Of a stretch of 64,000 nucleotides of DNA, positions 51,296 to 62,710 are shown piece by piece. The stretch is taken from NCBI GenBank assembly GCA_905221605.1, contig CAJNDS010000223.1, positions 124,001-188,000 on the forward strand, written 5' to 3'. A program made the translations under genes and the position numbers. The stretch's first letter is position 1. Each line of letters starts with the position of its first letter. The notes beneath the pieces were generated by a model. It saw nothing but the letters and a program-made list of their open reading frames with translations, did no database searches and was not told the origin of the DNA. This stretch comes from Symbiodinium natans. Lineage: Eukaryota > Sar > Dinophyceae > Suessiales > Symbiodiniaceae.

Positions 51296-52492
51296 GTGGC
51301 AAAAACTGGGCCCAAGATCTTAGGGAAGGGGGCTTGCGATGTCACTCTTTGGAGCAAAAAATGAACCCAAAATCTTAGGGACCAGGGCTTGCGATTTGAC
51401 TCTTTGGAGTAAAAACTGGGCCCCAAATCTTAGGGACCAGGGCTTGCGATGTTACTCTTTGGAGCAAAAATTAAACCCAAAATCTTAGGGACCAGGGCTT
51501 GCGATTCGACTCTTTGGAGCAAACACTGCGCCCAAGATCTTAGGGACCAGGGCTTGCGATGTCACTCTTTGGAGCAAAAACTGGGCCCAAGATCTTAGGG
51601 ACCAGGGCTTGCGATTTGACTCTTTGGAGCAAAAACTGGGCCCCAAATCTTAGGGACCAGGGCTTGCGATTTGACTCTTTGGAGCAAAATTTGAACCCAA
51701 CATCTTAGGGACCAGGGCTTGCGATTTGACTCTTTGGAGCAAAAACTGGGCCCAAGATCTTAGGGACCAGGGCTTGCGATGTTACTCTTTGGAGCAAAAA
51801 ATGAACCCAAAATCTTAGGGACCAGGGCTTGCCATTTGACTCTTTGGAGTAAAAACTGGGCCCCAAATCTTAGGGACCAGGGCTAATCTTAGGGACCAGG
51901 GCTTGCGATTTGACTCTTTGGAGCAAAAACTGGGCCCAAGATCTTAGGGACCAGGGCTTGCGATGTCATTCTTTGGAGCAAAAACTGGGCCCAAGATCTT
52001 AGGGACCAGGGCTTGCGATTTGACTCTTTGGAGCAAAAACTGGGCCCAAAATCTTAGGGACCAGGGCTTGCGATTTGACTCTTTGGAGCAAAATTTGAAC
52101 CCAACATCTTAGGGACCAGGGCTTGCGATTTGACTCTTTGGAGCAAAAACTGGGCCCAAGATCTTAGGGACCAGGGCTTGCGATGTTACTCTTTGGAGCA
52201 AAAAATGGGCCCAAAATCTTAGGGACCAGGGCTTGCGATTTGACTCTTTGGAGCATAAACTGGGCCCAAACTCTTAGGGACAAGGGCTTGCGATGTTACT
52301 CTTTGGAGCAAAAACTGGGCCCAAAATCTTAGGGACCAGGGCTTGCGATTTGAGCACAGGTCGACCCCAAGATCTTAGGGACCAGGGCTTGCGATTTGAC
52401 TCTTTGGAGCAAAAACTGGGCCCAAGATCTTAGGGACCAGGGCTTGCGATGTCACTCTTTGGAGCAAAAAATGAACCCAAAAGCTTAGGGAC

Positions 52493-52495
<3 letters not shown>
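51296..52495 (+). repeat. 55-bp satellite (GGGACCAGGGCTTGCGAT)
   Basis: About 21 tandem units of GGGACCAGGGCTTGCGAT + TTGACTCTTTGGAGCAAAAA + CTGGGCCCAAGATCTTA, with two sub-types alternating GATTTGAC and GATGTTAC/GTCAC. It ends at the GA microsatellite. Confidence 0.95.

Positions 52496-52553
<58 letters not shown>
52494..52553 (+). repeat. (GA)n microsatellite
   Basis: About 28 AG dinucleotides with one C interruption, at the edge of the 55-bp array. Confidence 0.95.
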
Positions 52554-52920
52554 ATCATGAGCATCAGCTGGGCTTGCAGCCAATCCAACATGGGCGTCCC
52601 TTTTAGTCGCCTTCTGTGTCTTCAAACGAGCAAAGGGGGCACCCTCAGTGTTTTCTTTTGGGTGTCCTTTTTTCTCGCTTGAAGATGCAGAAAACGATCC
52701 AAAGGGACATCTGTTGCAGGAAGAGAGAAGGAGAGAGCAGAGATACCAAGGATTGCATATTTAATGGGAAGAGCAAAGAAAAGAATAGAAGACAGATGAA
52801 TAGAGAAGAGGGAGAGACAAAACAAGGCGCAGAGAAGATGGCACTCTTCGTTATGTATTCTCTCTCCCTTGTTTCTCCCTTCCCTCTTTCTTTTCGAAAT
52901 GAGAAAAACAAAAAGGAAGA
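52554..52920. other. Unique insert in the 55-bp array, no gene
   Basis: Purine-rich sequence with short open frames on both strands (under 105 codons) and no recognised domain. The next 330 bp (52920-53255) have an inverted copy at 48880-49225. Confidence 0.5.
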
Positions 52921-53109
52921 ACTATGAGAAGGAGAAGGGTAAGGAAAGAAACAGAAGAGATAGGCCGAGAGGAGGAATATGATGGAGTATTATGGAAAGG
53001 TCCACGCGCAGGGAGTCACCCCCCTTTCCCTTCCACTGCTTTATCATACGAGTTCCTTTCTTGGGTTTTATCAGTTCAAAGGAAGCAGAAGAAGAGAAGG
53101 GAAAGGCAG

Positions 53110-53735
53110 AAATTGAGCCCAACATTTTAGGGACCAGGGCTTGCGATCTGACTCTTTGGAGCAAAGATCGATTCCAAAATCTTGGGGACCAGGGCTTGCG
53201 ATGTTACTCTTTGGAGAAAGAAATGAGCCCAAAATCTTAGGGACCAGGGCTTGCGATTTGACTCTTTGGAGCAAAAACTGGGCCCCAAATCTTAGGGACC
53301 AGGGCTTGCGATTTGACTCTTTGGAGCAAAAACTGGGCCCAAGATCTCAGGGACCAGGGCTTGCGATTTGACTCTTTGGAGCAAAGACTGGGCCCAAACT
53401 CTTAGGGACAAGGGCTTGCGATGTTACTCTTTGGAGCAAAAACTGGGCCCAAACTCTTAGGGACCAGGGCTTGCGATGTTACTCTTTGGAGCAAAAACTG
53501 GGCCCAAACTCTTAGGGACAAGGGCTTGCGATGTTACTCTTTGGAGCAAAAACTGGGCCCAAAATCTTAGGGACCAGGGCTTGCGATTTGACTGTTTGGA
53601 GCACAAATCGACCCCAAGATCTTAGGGACCAGGGCTTGCGATGTGACTCTTTAGCAAGAACTGGGCCCAAGATCTTAGGGACCAGGGCTTGCCATTGGCC
53701 TCTTTGGAGAAAAAATTGACCCAAAATCTGTTGGT
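53110..53735 (+). repeat. 55-bp satellite, second block
   Basis: About eleven further units of the same family as 51296-52495, ending near 53735. Confidence 0.93.
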
Positions 53736-54360
53736 TATGGCCGTGGAAGGGTGTGAGTGCTGCCGGTGTTGTGGGATGTGCTGGTATGTGAAGTGGTTCC
53801 GGACTTCCTGTCGAGTCGGTGACTGGACTGAAGTGTTCGGGATATGTGATGGCTCTTATCCTTGGGGTTGACGGGGGAGGAAACTCTTCCTCAGACATGT
53901 TCATGATCCCTAGGAACCACCAAGTCCTGGCGATACCTTCTGCCTACCCTGAACCCAATAGGGAACAGAGGAAACCACACAACCAATCCCACACAGGGTC
54001 CTACAATGGGGCCGGTGCCCTGAAGCCCTGAACAGTAGGGTGATGGGCTAAACCGATGACAAGCAAGCAGGAGGGGATTAAGGTTACCTAACCCTTCGTG
54101 TCTTGCCCGCCTGGAGAACGAGATGATGTTTGCATGATGGAGTCGAGATAATGAGGTATTGAGTGAACGTGCCAATGCCCACGTGATGTGAGTGTTGCTG
54201 CTGCAGCTGCTTCTGTTACTGCTGCTGCAGCCTCTTTTCCAATCAATCCCAAAATCTTCTGAAACTCGCGTCAAGAATAGCCAGCTTCTGCCAATGCACA
54301 AAATAAAGCAACGACCAGATCTCCCTGATGCCACAAGTTGCAAGTATGTCCAACAGTGCA
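53736..54360. other. No recognisable gene
   Basis: Unique sequence with a CTGCTGCAGC-rich patch at 54196-54236. The minus-strand open frame 53891-54361 has no recognisable domain. Confidence 0.45.
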
Positions 54361-54362
54361 AA

Positions 54363-54363
<1 letters not shown>

Positions 54364-54435
<72 letters not shown>
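54364..54435 (+). repeat. (TGC)24 trinucleotide repeat
   Basis: Exactly 24 uninterrupted TGC triplets (CAG/GCA on the minus strand), seven bases beyond the stop that ends the copia pol fragment. Confidence 0.97.
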
Positions 54436-54437
<2 letters not shown>

Positions 54438-54442
54438 GTTGA

Positions 54443-56485
54443 TCAGCTCTGACGAGCGATATCCATAAACGCGCATCCCCATGAAGGATTCTGGGCCACC
54501 AAACTGACAATCGCCCGTATTGCTTCAGGTGGGATGTTGCTGGACTTGAACCTTGTGTCTCCGCGTCGAACATCATAGTCGAAATTTCCGCAAGCAACCA
54601 TGCGCACCTTCGCCTGAAAAGTGTCTGGATCGTCCAACTTCACAGGGGGTAATTTGCCATCTGGACCAGGAATTCCATCCGGTTTTGCCTTTATCACCAG
54701 TTTCGAAGGCAATGTCTTCGGCAACGGATCATTCGCACTGAGTCCCAAGGTCTTCCTCAGGTCTTTGGCCTTTACCCTCTGCAAAGCTTCCTTGGTATCA
54801 AACATGGTTGTCAGCTCCTTCTCAAGCCCCTTTTTCCACTTCTCTTGTAGATGTCGAGGTCCTTCAGTGAAAACACGCCCATCAAGATGCACATCGTCCT
54901 CGGCTTTGGCTTCATCTGCTCCTGCAGTAGCAAGTGCTCGGGCCTCGGCCTTGTACGCTTCCTTTCCAGCATCTGCACTCCAAACATGGTACTTCATCTT
55001 GTGCTTGCCTGTTTCAGGAGTTTGCCGTTCTGAAGCATCCACTGAGGTTACCGCCTGCGCCACAATCGGATATCCTTCCAAAGGGCTCTGACCAAGCGAC
55101 TGCTCTTCAACGGTCAACAGTCCTAAATCAATTCCCAAATCTCGGATGTCGTCTGCGTTGCGTGCTTCACCCTTGTCAGAAATCCACACAAGATCTCCAG
55201 AAGTTGTCTCGAAAGTGTGCCACTGGCGATCCCTCTCACGGATCACTGCAGGCAGTCTGGTCAAGATAACGATGTCCCGACCATTCCTCTTCACCTGCAC
55301 TCGTGCTCCATGCGTAGTACATGGGTCTCGCGCCAGGAAAGTTCCTTCTTCAGCGCGAGCTTCCAGAGGTGATGGGTCGATTACCTTAACCGCCACACGG
55401 GAACCTGGATAGGGTAAGCTTCCCTGCCATGCCACACCAAGAGACGTATCACGATATCGAAATGCTGCTTCTTGAAAGTAAAGTGGCCAGTACTTGTGAG
55501 GCGCCTGACCCTTCACAATGAACTCTCGGACTGACTGTTTCAGAATTCCAACAAAGCGTTCTGCAAGGCCATTCCCTGCAGGATCATGCCCGCATGTGGT
55601 TGTTTGAAACACACCACCATCATTGAGGTGTTTCACGACTCGCTCTGCAAGAAACTCCTTCGCCCTATCAGAATGTATCCTGACAACCTCGCGAAACCCT
55701 GCAAGTGCAGAAATCTCAGCCATGATGGAGTTAATTCCCTCCAGCGCGTCGCTCCAAAATCGTCGATGAAGAGCGCGCACAAACGGTAATGTCGTCGCAT
55801 CCTTTGTTCGAAAAACAGCAATCAAGATATACTTCGAGCCGTCATAGCCATCCTTGTAGGGGCCTGCCAGGTCAATGGAAAGCACTCCAGATGACAGATC
55901 TCCCGGTTTAATTTTTCGATGCGGCCTTTCAACTCCACGTGTTTTGTAATCATCCAGCTCATGCGTTGCTGGAGTCTTTGTCGGCTTCTCAGATTCTTCA
56001 TCTGCAAGAGGGCCTCTTTCAAGATCATCCTTTGCCTTCTCGTGGTCATCCAAGGAAGGACACACATCCGAACTCAGTGAAGGCTCATATTGGAGCTCAA
56101 GAAAATCACGAGGAAGGCTTGCGTCTCCAGCACACGCAGAGGAGTAAAGACCATCGACTTTTCCTACCTCTCTCTCTTTCTCGCAACCCTGAAGTTCATC
56201 CCCACAACAACCCAAGTCCTGGACAACGTTACTCCCATACGGGTTCCCTGAACACCCTGAAGTCCGAGGGATCTTGCTGCAAAGGCTGTTGTTGTGTGCT
56301 TCATGTTGCTCGTGCTGTTCGTCTCCCATGTTGCTGATGTTCTTGCTGGTCGAGCTGTGGAAACACGGAAGCTTACTGTTCGCGAGCGAATCGTGTTTTA
56401 TCGCTTGCTTCCGAATTGCATTAAGGAAAAACGGTGGGCCGTTTGTTCTTTGTTTGAAGCCAAAAGTTATTTTGGTGCTTTGCAT
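54443..56485 (-). pseudogene. Truncated copia-type pol: integrase and start of RT
   Basis: 680 codons from ATG 56485. Residues 1-190 are unrecognised, Ser/acidic-rich, and contain no zinc knuckle, gag or protease motif. About 195-330 is the integrase core with SIDLAGP (Asp205), RIHSDRAKEF (Asp273) and GNGLAERF (Glu309), giving D(67)D(35)E, the expected spacing. About 568-680 is the beginning of a Ty1/copia RT: LPSKLVIKAKPD, QAKVRMVACGNFDYD and FMDIA, which looks like motif A (Asp675). The frame then stops at 54443 beside (TGC)24, so the rest of the RT (including the second and third Asp) and RNase H are missing. No LTR was found on either side. Without a complete RT it cannot move by itself. 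Confidence 0.85.
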
Positions 56486-56612
56486 GGCGTCACGTGCAGT
56501 GAGCAACTTGGCGTGATGGTTGTATTGTTTGCTTCTTAGTTCGAAGCCAAAAGTTATTTGATGCTTTGCATGGCATCACGTGCAGTGATCAACTTGGCGT
56601 GATGGTTGTCCT
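56453..56612. repeat. Tandem duplication of ~85 bp upstream of the copia frame
   Basis: GAAGCCAAAAGTTATTT...GTGCTTTGCATGGC and CACGTGCAGTGA...CAACTTGGCGTGATGG occur twice in a row with few changes. The copia frame begins inside the first copy. Confidence 0.8.
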
Positions 56613-56951
56613 CCTTGCTGCTTGTTGTGAGGTTTCGCTTGAGCTCCTTATGTGTGCAGCACTGGCTCCATTGCGTTGTGCAAAATTTTGAACCGGGCTC
56701 CAGTCTCTACCAGGTCCCGCTTCAACAGGCCCCGCCTTCTAACCTTGGCCTTAGGCCACGTGCAAGCAGCCTGCGCGACGCAGGCAGCGGATGGGAGCCC
56801 GCCTCCGTGGGCAAGCGGCGATCAAGTCGCCCATATCATTGGGGCTTGCAGGCCCCCCGGTGCACGCTGCACCTCCGCGCGTGTGCTTCTGCTTGGGGTT
56901 TCTCCTTGGCGCTGCTAGCCTTTTCCTTGCAATCTGCCTGTGTTGATCTGC

Positions 56952-57140
56952 ATGGGGTCCACGTGCAGTCGCCGCGCGCCCGAGACGCCCCTTGCGGACC
57001 CAGATCCTCCGATCCCCGCGTGCCAGCACCTGTGTCAGCAGTGTTCCCGTAACGGGTGCATCCGTTACCGCATCAATCACAATCATCACTGGTGCGCTCA
57101 TTGCGTCATTCAGTGGTACTTGGCTGTCTACGATCGCTGA
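56952..57140 (+). CDS. Small Cys/His-rich protein with myristoylation-type N-terminus
   Basis: 62 codons. It starts MGSTCS, which fits the N-myristoylation consensus (Gly2, Ser6), and carries a compact cysteine cluster (CQHLCQQCSRNGC, then NHNHHWCAHC) that could bind zinc. The stop (TGA 57138-57140) is followed one base later by another ATG (57142) in a different frame. It may be a small gene, the 5' exon of the downstream gene, or chance; no family recognised. Confidence 0.35.
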   Translation: MGSTCSRRAPETPLADPDPPIPACQHLCQQCSRNGCIRYRINHNHHWCAHCVIQWYLAVYDR

Positions 57141-57141
57141 T

Positions 57142-57540
57142 ATGTCGTCGGCCCCGGATGAACCTCAGCCGGCCATGGCAGGGCTGCGCGCCCCCCCTGA
57201 GCCGCACGGGCTCACTGCGTTTTCGCCTGTGTGTGTTGTTAAGCGCTTCCGCCAGGCCCGCGCCCCGCTGTCTGCATCGGTTAAATTGGGGGGTGAGGGG
57301 GAAACCAAAGAGGCTGAGCTTGGTGGCCCTGACAGCCATGTTGCAGATGCCCGGGTGGACGTGAGTGCTACCCTTTCTGCACAGCCCAGTGAATCAGCGA
57401 TTGGTAGGCCTGATTGCCAGGTCCCTCTTGCTCATAATGACGTGGGCGCTACTCGGTCAGTGCAATCAGGCGATGCCCCACTGATGAAGGAAGGTGGGAG
57501 TGCCACCTCGTCGGTGCGACCCGGAGGTGCATGCCCCTCG
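57142..57540 (+). CDS. N-terminal part of a Ser/Pro-rich protein (frame 1)
   Basis: From ATG 57142 the frame is Ala/Ser/Pro-rich (MSSAPDEPQPAMAGL...) and stays open to TGA 57802-57804. After about 57540 its composition becomes implausible, while another frame (about 57540-57878) becomes Pro/Ser/His-rich and natural. That suggests a frameshift or splice. It probably belongs to the gene continued at 57878. Confidence 0.4.
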
Positions 57541-57881
57541 TTGCCCTGTGTACCTGTTTTCGTTTGCCTACGCAAGGAAGTCCACCTCCTTCGATTCGAA
57601 ACTCCGAAAAGCCGCATCGGCACGCTGATGAGCATGCACCTCGGCATACGCCATCTGGAGTACCTGTGCGGGATGACGTGCGTTCTCCCACTCCTATGCA
57701 AGGCAGTGATCCCGTTCAGGGAGGCAGGCAAGGTGCAGCGATTGGAGCCCTTCGCGCCCATGTTGCACAGGGTTTGGAGAGCAGGGGGCCCCCTGGCGCT
57801 TTGAGGTTTCCCGACCCGCCTGCTCTGTCTTCAGGTCTCAAACAGGACGAGGCTCATGCCCACCAAGCCACCTGTTCGTGA
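57540..57881 (+). CDS. Middle part of the same Ser/Pro-rich protein (frame 2)
   Basis: An open frame with PPPSIRNSEKPHRHADEHAP-type sequence ending at TGA 57879-57881. It carries no domain, and its role is as a link between the frames on either side. The boundary with 57142-57540 is estimated from composition. Confidence 0.35.
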   Translation, partial: VALCTCFRLPTQGSPPPSIRNSEKPHRHADEHAPRHTPSGVPVRDDVRSPTPMQGSDPVQGGRQGAAIGALRAHVAQGLESRGPPGALRFPDPPALSSGLKQDEAHAHQATCS

Positions 57882-59340
57882 ATGGGGGGCTTGTTGCACA
57901 GGCCATCAGTCCCAGCGCGCTAGCAGCGTCCTCTAGTGCGTCGGATGCGGTCGTTGAGGCATGCCCGAGGGTTGGCCCTGATATGAGTGGTGCGTGTGAA
58001 TCTGCTGCATGTGCTTCCGAGCTAAGCGAGCCTCAGTTGAAAGAGGGAAGCGTTTCCCCCAGCAGCTCGCAGGCTGAGACCGTGCGTGTGATGGAGGTCT
58101 TCAGCCCAGACCCTGCGCACCATAAAAGTGGGGTCCGTCCTGTGTCCATGCATCCTCTGGATTTGCGTCCTCCCGGCGACTCCACTGGACCCTTTGTGAG
58201 TACAATGAGCTCGGCCTGTCCTGAGACTGGGTCTGCATCTTCTTCGCAGCTGCTTTGTGATTCTATGCGGCCCGCGAGGGTTTCTTCGACCGAAAGATCA
58301 GATTGCTCTGGGCAGAGCACTGGTGGAGTGCAACAGGTGTCCTGCAATGCCTCGAGCCTTGGCATCCGCACTGGTTCCCGGCCGGTCTTCACAGGTCTGG
58401 TGACCACATGTGTCGAGGGTGAGAAGGTGTCGCGGCCCAGTGTCCTGCGTGAGGTAACCCCTATAAGCTCGAGACCTGTTTTCACCGGCCCGGGGTCCAT
58501 TCCCCGGAGGGGCGAGGGATATCCCGCACGAGGTGAGTCAGACCCTCCTGTGATTCAAGAGGTGCCGGATGCTGAAGCTGTTGGCAATCCGCTGGCCTCG
58601 TTGCTTCCGTGCGGCAGGCCCCTGCCCCCGCGTCCTCCAACCCCCAAACGGAAACGTCTTGAGCCTGAGAGGGCTAGTTGCTCAAGTGGCAGTGCCTCTT
58701 CTGAAGAGGGCCTTACGCCAGCAGATGCAGAGGCCTTTTTGGCAAGGCTTGATGCCCGCCCCACATGTTCGTCAGGACATCCATTGTTTTCCTTTGGGCC
58801 ACCTGAGCCAGGGTGGTGGTGCAGCTCTTGTAAGCGTGTGTTCACAACACGCCGCTTGCTTTGGGGGTGCAGGGTTTGCGACTTTGATGTTTGCGGCAAT
58901 TGCTTGGTCAATCTTCGCAGTGAAACAACCAGCGCACCCTCGGCTGCGGGTGCGACCACCCCGGCCCCAGGTGACTCCGGTGGTGTTGAAGCGTGGCCTT
59001 CAGTGCGGCTTTTGCGTGCTTCGGGGACCCTCCCACGGAAAGATATGTTCCCGGATGATTTACGGTTGACTCTGGAGGTTGATGGGCAAGAGCTTCCGGT
59101 TGTGGGGTCCTGTTTGGCGCCTGAGCTCAAGGGTGGGTTCCGTAAGGTGTTCCACCTTAGAGGGGCATGGCCCTCCCCCAACGTTGTGTTGAAGCTCGCC
59201 CAGAGTGATGCAGACAACATCAATGAAGTCAAGTGTGCTGCTGTGTGTCCAGCTGCATTTACGCACATCCTTGGCAGTGGCTCGATATATGGATTTCGCT
59301 CGGTGTTGGTGGCTTGTGCAAAGCGTCGTATGTCGTCGCC
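57878..59340 (+). CDS. Cys/His-finger plus kinase-like N-lobe (frame 3)
   Basis: An open frame of up to 493 codons ending at TGA 59357-59359. The first ATG in frame is at 57983, so the true start is probably upstream in another frame. Residues 1-290 are disordered and Ser/Pro-rich, with a PKRKR patch (256-260) resembling a nuclear signal. Residues 297-342 form a treble-clef-like finger: C297/H301, C315/C318, C331/C334, C339/C342 (CSSC, CRVC, CDFDVCGNC), close to ZZ/DC1-type fingers. Residues about 395-480 resemble the N-lobe of a protein-kinase-like fold, with Lys439 in VVLKLA and Glu450 in NEVKC. The domain then loses frame near 59320 and resumes in another frame. Confidence 0.5.
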
Positions 59341-59790
59341 GAGCGGGCAGTCCCGTTGACTGCCTTATTGGATGGCCCACCTTTGCCACCAACGGCTTGT
59401 GCCTCTTTGGCACTCCAAAGCTGCCGAGTCTTATTCCGGGCGACCCTCGCCGGAATCAAGTGCAGAGACCTTGGTCAGAAACAGTGGGGGATCAAGGTCC
59501 CTCAAAAGTTCAATTTCCAGGACGAAGGGTCACTTGCACGTGTGCGCGGCAGTTTGACGGGCGAAGCATTCCAGCTGGTGATCCTTGACTCGAACTGTTG
59601 CCTCCCGGAGGTGCACCAGGCGTGTCTCCTAGGTCCCCGCAAGATGTCGTCCTTCTGGGCTCTCCAAGTTAAACTGGTGGGAGGCCCCGCTTGCGAGAGG
59701 ATCCAAGCGTTCATACGCGCTCAGAATTTCAACGCCCGCAGTTGTCTTTCCGCTTTGACGCGTGATCACGTCACGGGGCCCGGCTCTTGA
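59318..59790 (+). pseudogene. Frameshifted continuation of the kinase-like domain
   Basis: After about 59318 the natural-looking sequence is in a different frame: SYVVAERAVPLTALLDG (hinge-like), LFRATLAGIKCRDLGQKQWG (catalytic-loop-like, with Asp) and FQLVILDSNC (metal-binding-Asp-like), to a stop at 59788-59790. Order and spacing fit a kinase-like C-lobe following the N-lobe at 57878-59320. A single indel in CTTGTGCAAAGCGTCG would join them. It is either a decayed gene, a sequencing indel, or an unusual splice. Confidence 0.42.
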
Positions 59791-60532
59791 GCCTAGGTGC
59801 AGCGCTGAATGTGTTGCAGGACATGCCTCCCCGGTTCAGTGCGCGCCAAGATGTAGCCTTGTGACAAGGTGATAGTGTCTGCCTGATACAGTCAGAGCCA
59901 AAAAAATGAAGGTGCGAGTGCTCTTACATGTGTTTGCATGTTTGTGAGCGAGCGCAAGGTGTGCTCGGCCAAGGGGCTCATGAATGATGTCTCATGTACG
60001 AGGATGACAGGCACATGGTGCCTATGTATAAGCCAAGGGGCTTTCGTACAAGTGGCCATGGGCCATATGTTCATGATGTCGCACTATTGGTGCCCGTGCT
60101 GAATGCAGGCTCAAAGCCATGTTCACTCATGTTTGTGCGACTGACCCTAAGTGTCTTTAGTGACGACAGGTTTCCCTCTGACAACTGAAGATAGTCTTTT
60201 TGTTGATCGATGTTCTTTGTGGTATCACCATGAACTCAGTCATGATTTTGCATGCCATGCTCGCTGTACCGCGCCCTGAGGTGCTCCTCCCTGGCAACAT
60301 GATGGATGAAACTTTGGCCACCTCCTCGAGCTCGACCAAATTCCTTGTGTGTGGCTCCCAGGATGCTCGGCTAGGCCCTCGCTCGAGCTAAAGAGCGGGC
60401 GGGCTCCTTCTGTCGCGCCAGGTGCACCAACAGGTCAGTGTTTCGGAAAAGAATCTGGGCTGCAGATGTCGGACCAGGGCGGGTTGCCGCCCCCTTTCCA
60501 ATGCTCCTCCTGTCGAGACTCTGTGCAGCCAC

Positions 60533-60994
60533 CCATCTTTCCCCCGCAAGCGGTTTTCAGACAGTCGTTCGGCTGAGCTCTGCGAGTCTTGCGCTGTGTG
60601 TGTGTGGCTCCCGTTCTGTCATGGCCTTCCGGCGCTTTGACCTTACCAATCGTTTGTTTCCGAGTGTCTCATACTTCCTGCTGTGCCACCTTTTCAGGTG
60701 TCCATCCGTGATAACAAATACGTGCCTCGGGGAAAAATGGCCTGGGCTACCGGGGGTCTCGGACCCGACCTGCTTGGCGGAATACCGCCCCCACACCTGT
60801 GAGTACGCTATACACCCGTCTGCGTATCTTTCCCCTGCAAGCGGTTTTCAGCCTGAGATGTGCTGCCAGGCTCTGCGTATCCTGCAGCGGGGTGTGGCTC
60901 CCGTTTGTCATGACCTTCCGGCGCTCCGGCCTTCTATTCATCGTGCCCTATACTTCATGTAGTGCCACCTCTGCTGGTGTCAGTCTGTGATTAC
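60533..60994 (+). repeat. Degenerate direct repeat, two ~175-bp copies
   Basis: Copies begin at about 60533 and 60826, with the shared blocks in the same order and many substitutions and indels between them. Confidence 0.6.
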
Positions 60995-62318
60995 TTTGCA
61001 AAGCTGCGTTCGCTCCAGCTCCACGTGCCTCGATCAGTGGTTCTTCTTGGCTGGGCTGTACCAAAGACATGACGTCATGCCTACAGGCCGCTGTGTTGGA
61101 ATCCGCTGTGTGGCTCGTTTTCTCTGCCAGTCTGTCCAGCAGAGCCCGCAGAAACTTTTTTGGGCACAAGCCAAAGGGCGTTGTGCTACGCCATTCGCCA
61201 CCCCCCGGTGCAATGCCCGCTTTTTCTTTCCTGAAAGCCAACGCGGGCGTGTCTTGCCGCCGCGCGTCTCAAGTCAACTTCTTGGGTTCAACGTGATGCT
61301 CCGGTTAAGCTGGGGGTTTTTCTTGTGGGGGGTTTTTCTTGTGGTGGTTTCTGGGTGTGTGTGAATGCCCAGGCCTCGTCCCCCACCTTGGGCAAGGTCC
61401 CGTTTGACAGTGCATGAAAACAAGGTGACGGCCCAGAGCACTTCGGCCACTCACATGCCTGTAGCAATCAACACTAAGTCATCGAGTAATGGGACTGTCT
61501 ACAGGTGAAGAGAGTTGCGCCAAGGCGCCACATCTAGTTACAGTCCTTAAGGAGAAGGTTGAGGCGAGCCTGACTGCCCGACAAGTGGGTCGTGCAGCTA
61601 GAGCGCCACTCCCGCCTTGGGTCAGGGCCCGGAGACTACCGTATGATGCCCAGGCTCGGCGGGGTCCGAAGCTAGAAATCAACAGGCGCCAATCACACTA
61701 AGGAGCCCTCCCTTAAGGTGACCCAGGCAGCACCCATCAACAGAGACCGGACCAAGCCTTCACAGACATCACCAGACTGGGCTGCCCCCAAGCCTCGACA
61801 GAACTATCAACCCTGAGCCAGAAGGCGTTAATCAACATAATTCCAGTACAACAGACTGGGCCCGATCCTGTAAGACACCAAGGCAACTGCCGGCGGCTGG
61901 TCCCCAGGAATGGGCCCTACACCAGCCCATTCCATTGCGCGAAAGTCATTGTGAGGACCTCAATCAAGGGCCTCCCCTGGGACACGACCGTGAAAATCAG
62001 ATCCCACCTGGAAGGGGGGGAGGCCGCATCACGCTAGGATTGATTGACTGTACGCGTTGCACGCTGGAACATCCGATCGACCAGTCCCGTATCAGGCACG
62101 GGCCATGTACTAAGACAATCCTCATCCAGAAAGTGCGACAAAACCGTACGTGGCCTCACTCGTCATCGCTCCCAACAAGAGTGACCGCTTGGGCTCGATA
62201 ACGGTATTCACTTGATTACGCGCCAACACCTTCATGCAGATTCGATACTCCGTGGTCCTGCACAAGTTATGGCTACGTACCCAAAAGATGAGCCGCAACC
62301 TATGCAGCTCCGACTCCG

Positions 62319-62710
62319 ACATGGAGGCCTGTCGTGCACATCGCATCCTTGAGGACTTGCGGCAGAGCAATCCTTACGAGACTCCGTTATGGAAGCTTGC
62401 GCCCCAACTCATCCTTGAGGACTCATGGCTGAGCATCGCCAAGAGGCCTTGGGCGCCCAGTCCTGACAGCTTCACAGCCAAACTGTTCTCGGGGAACCAG
62501 TGGCACGCCCTATACGGGCTCATTGAGACGACGGAACCAAGAGACCCGAAAAGAGAAACCCCCCTCAAAACTCCATCATTAGAAGCTTGCGTGCACAACG
62601 CATCCTTGAGGACTTATGGCAGGGCACCCCATGGGATTCCGTTATGGAAGCCTGCTTACACAACGTGCACAACTCGACCTTGAGGACTCGTGGCAAACCA
62701 ATTCTCAAGA
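62319..62710 (+). repeat. Degenerate ~65-80-bp repeats
   Basis: Four loose units sharing CATCCTTGAGGACT/ACTCATGGC and TTATGGAAGC(C/T)TGC blocks. A plus-strand frame of about 149 codons runs through them because of the repetition. Confidence 0.55.

Noticed and set aside
31440-51380. Many long open frames (up to about 430 codons) on both strands
   Set aside because: They are readings of the 70-bp satellite in rotating frames; the same 'protein' recurs in every frame and on both strands, so openness reflects repeat structure, not coding.
54192-54452. Leucine-run, alanine-run and glutamine-run frames over the TGC tract
   Set aside because: Simple translations of (TGC)24; no start or domain supports a gene.
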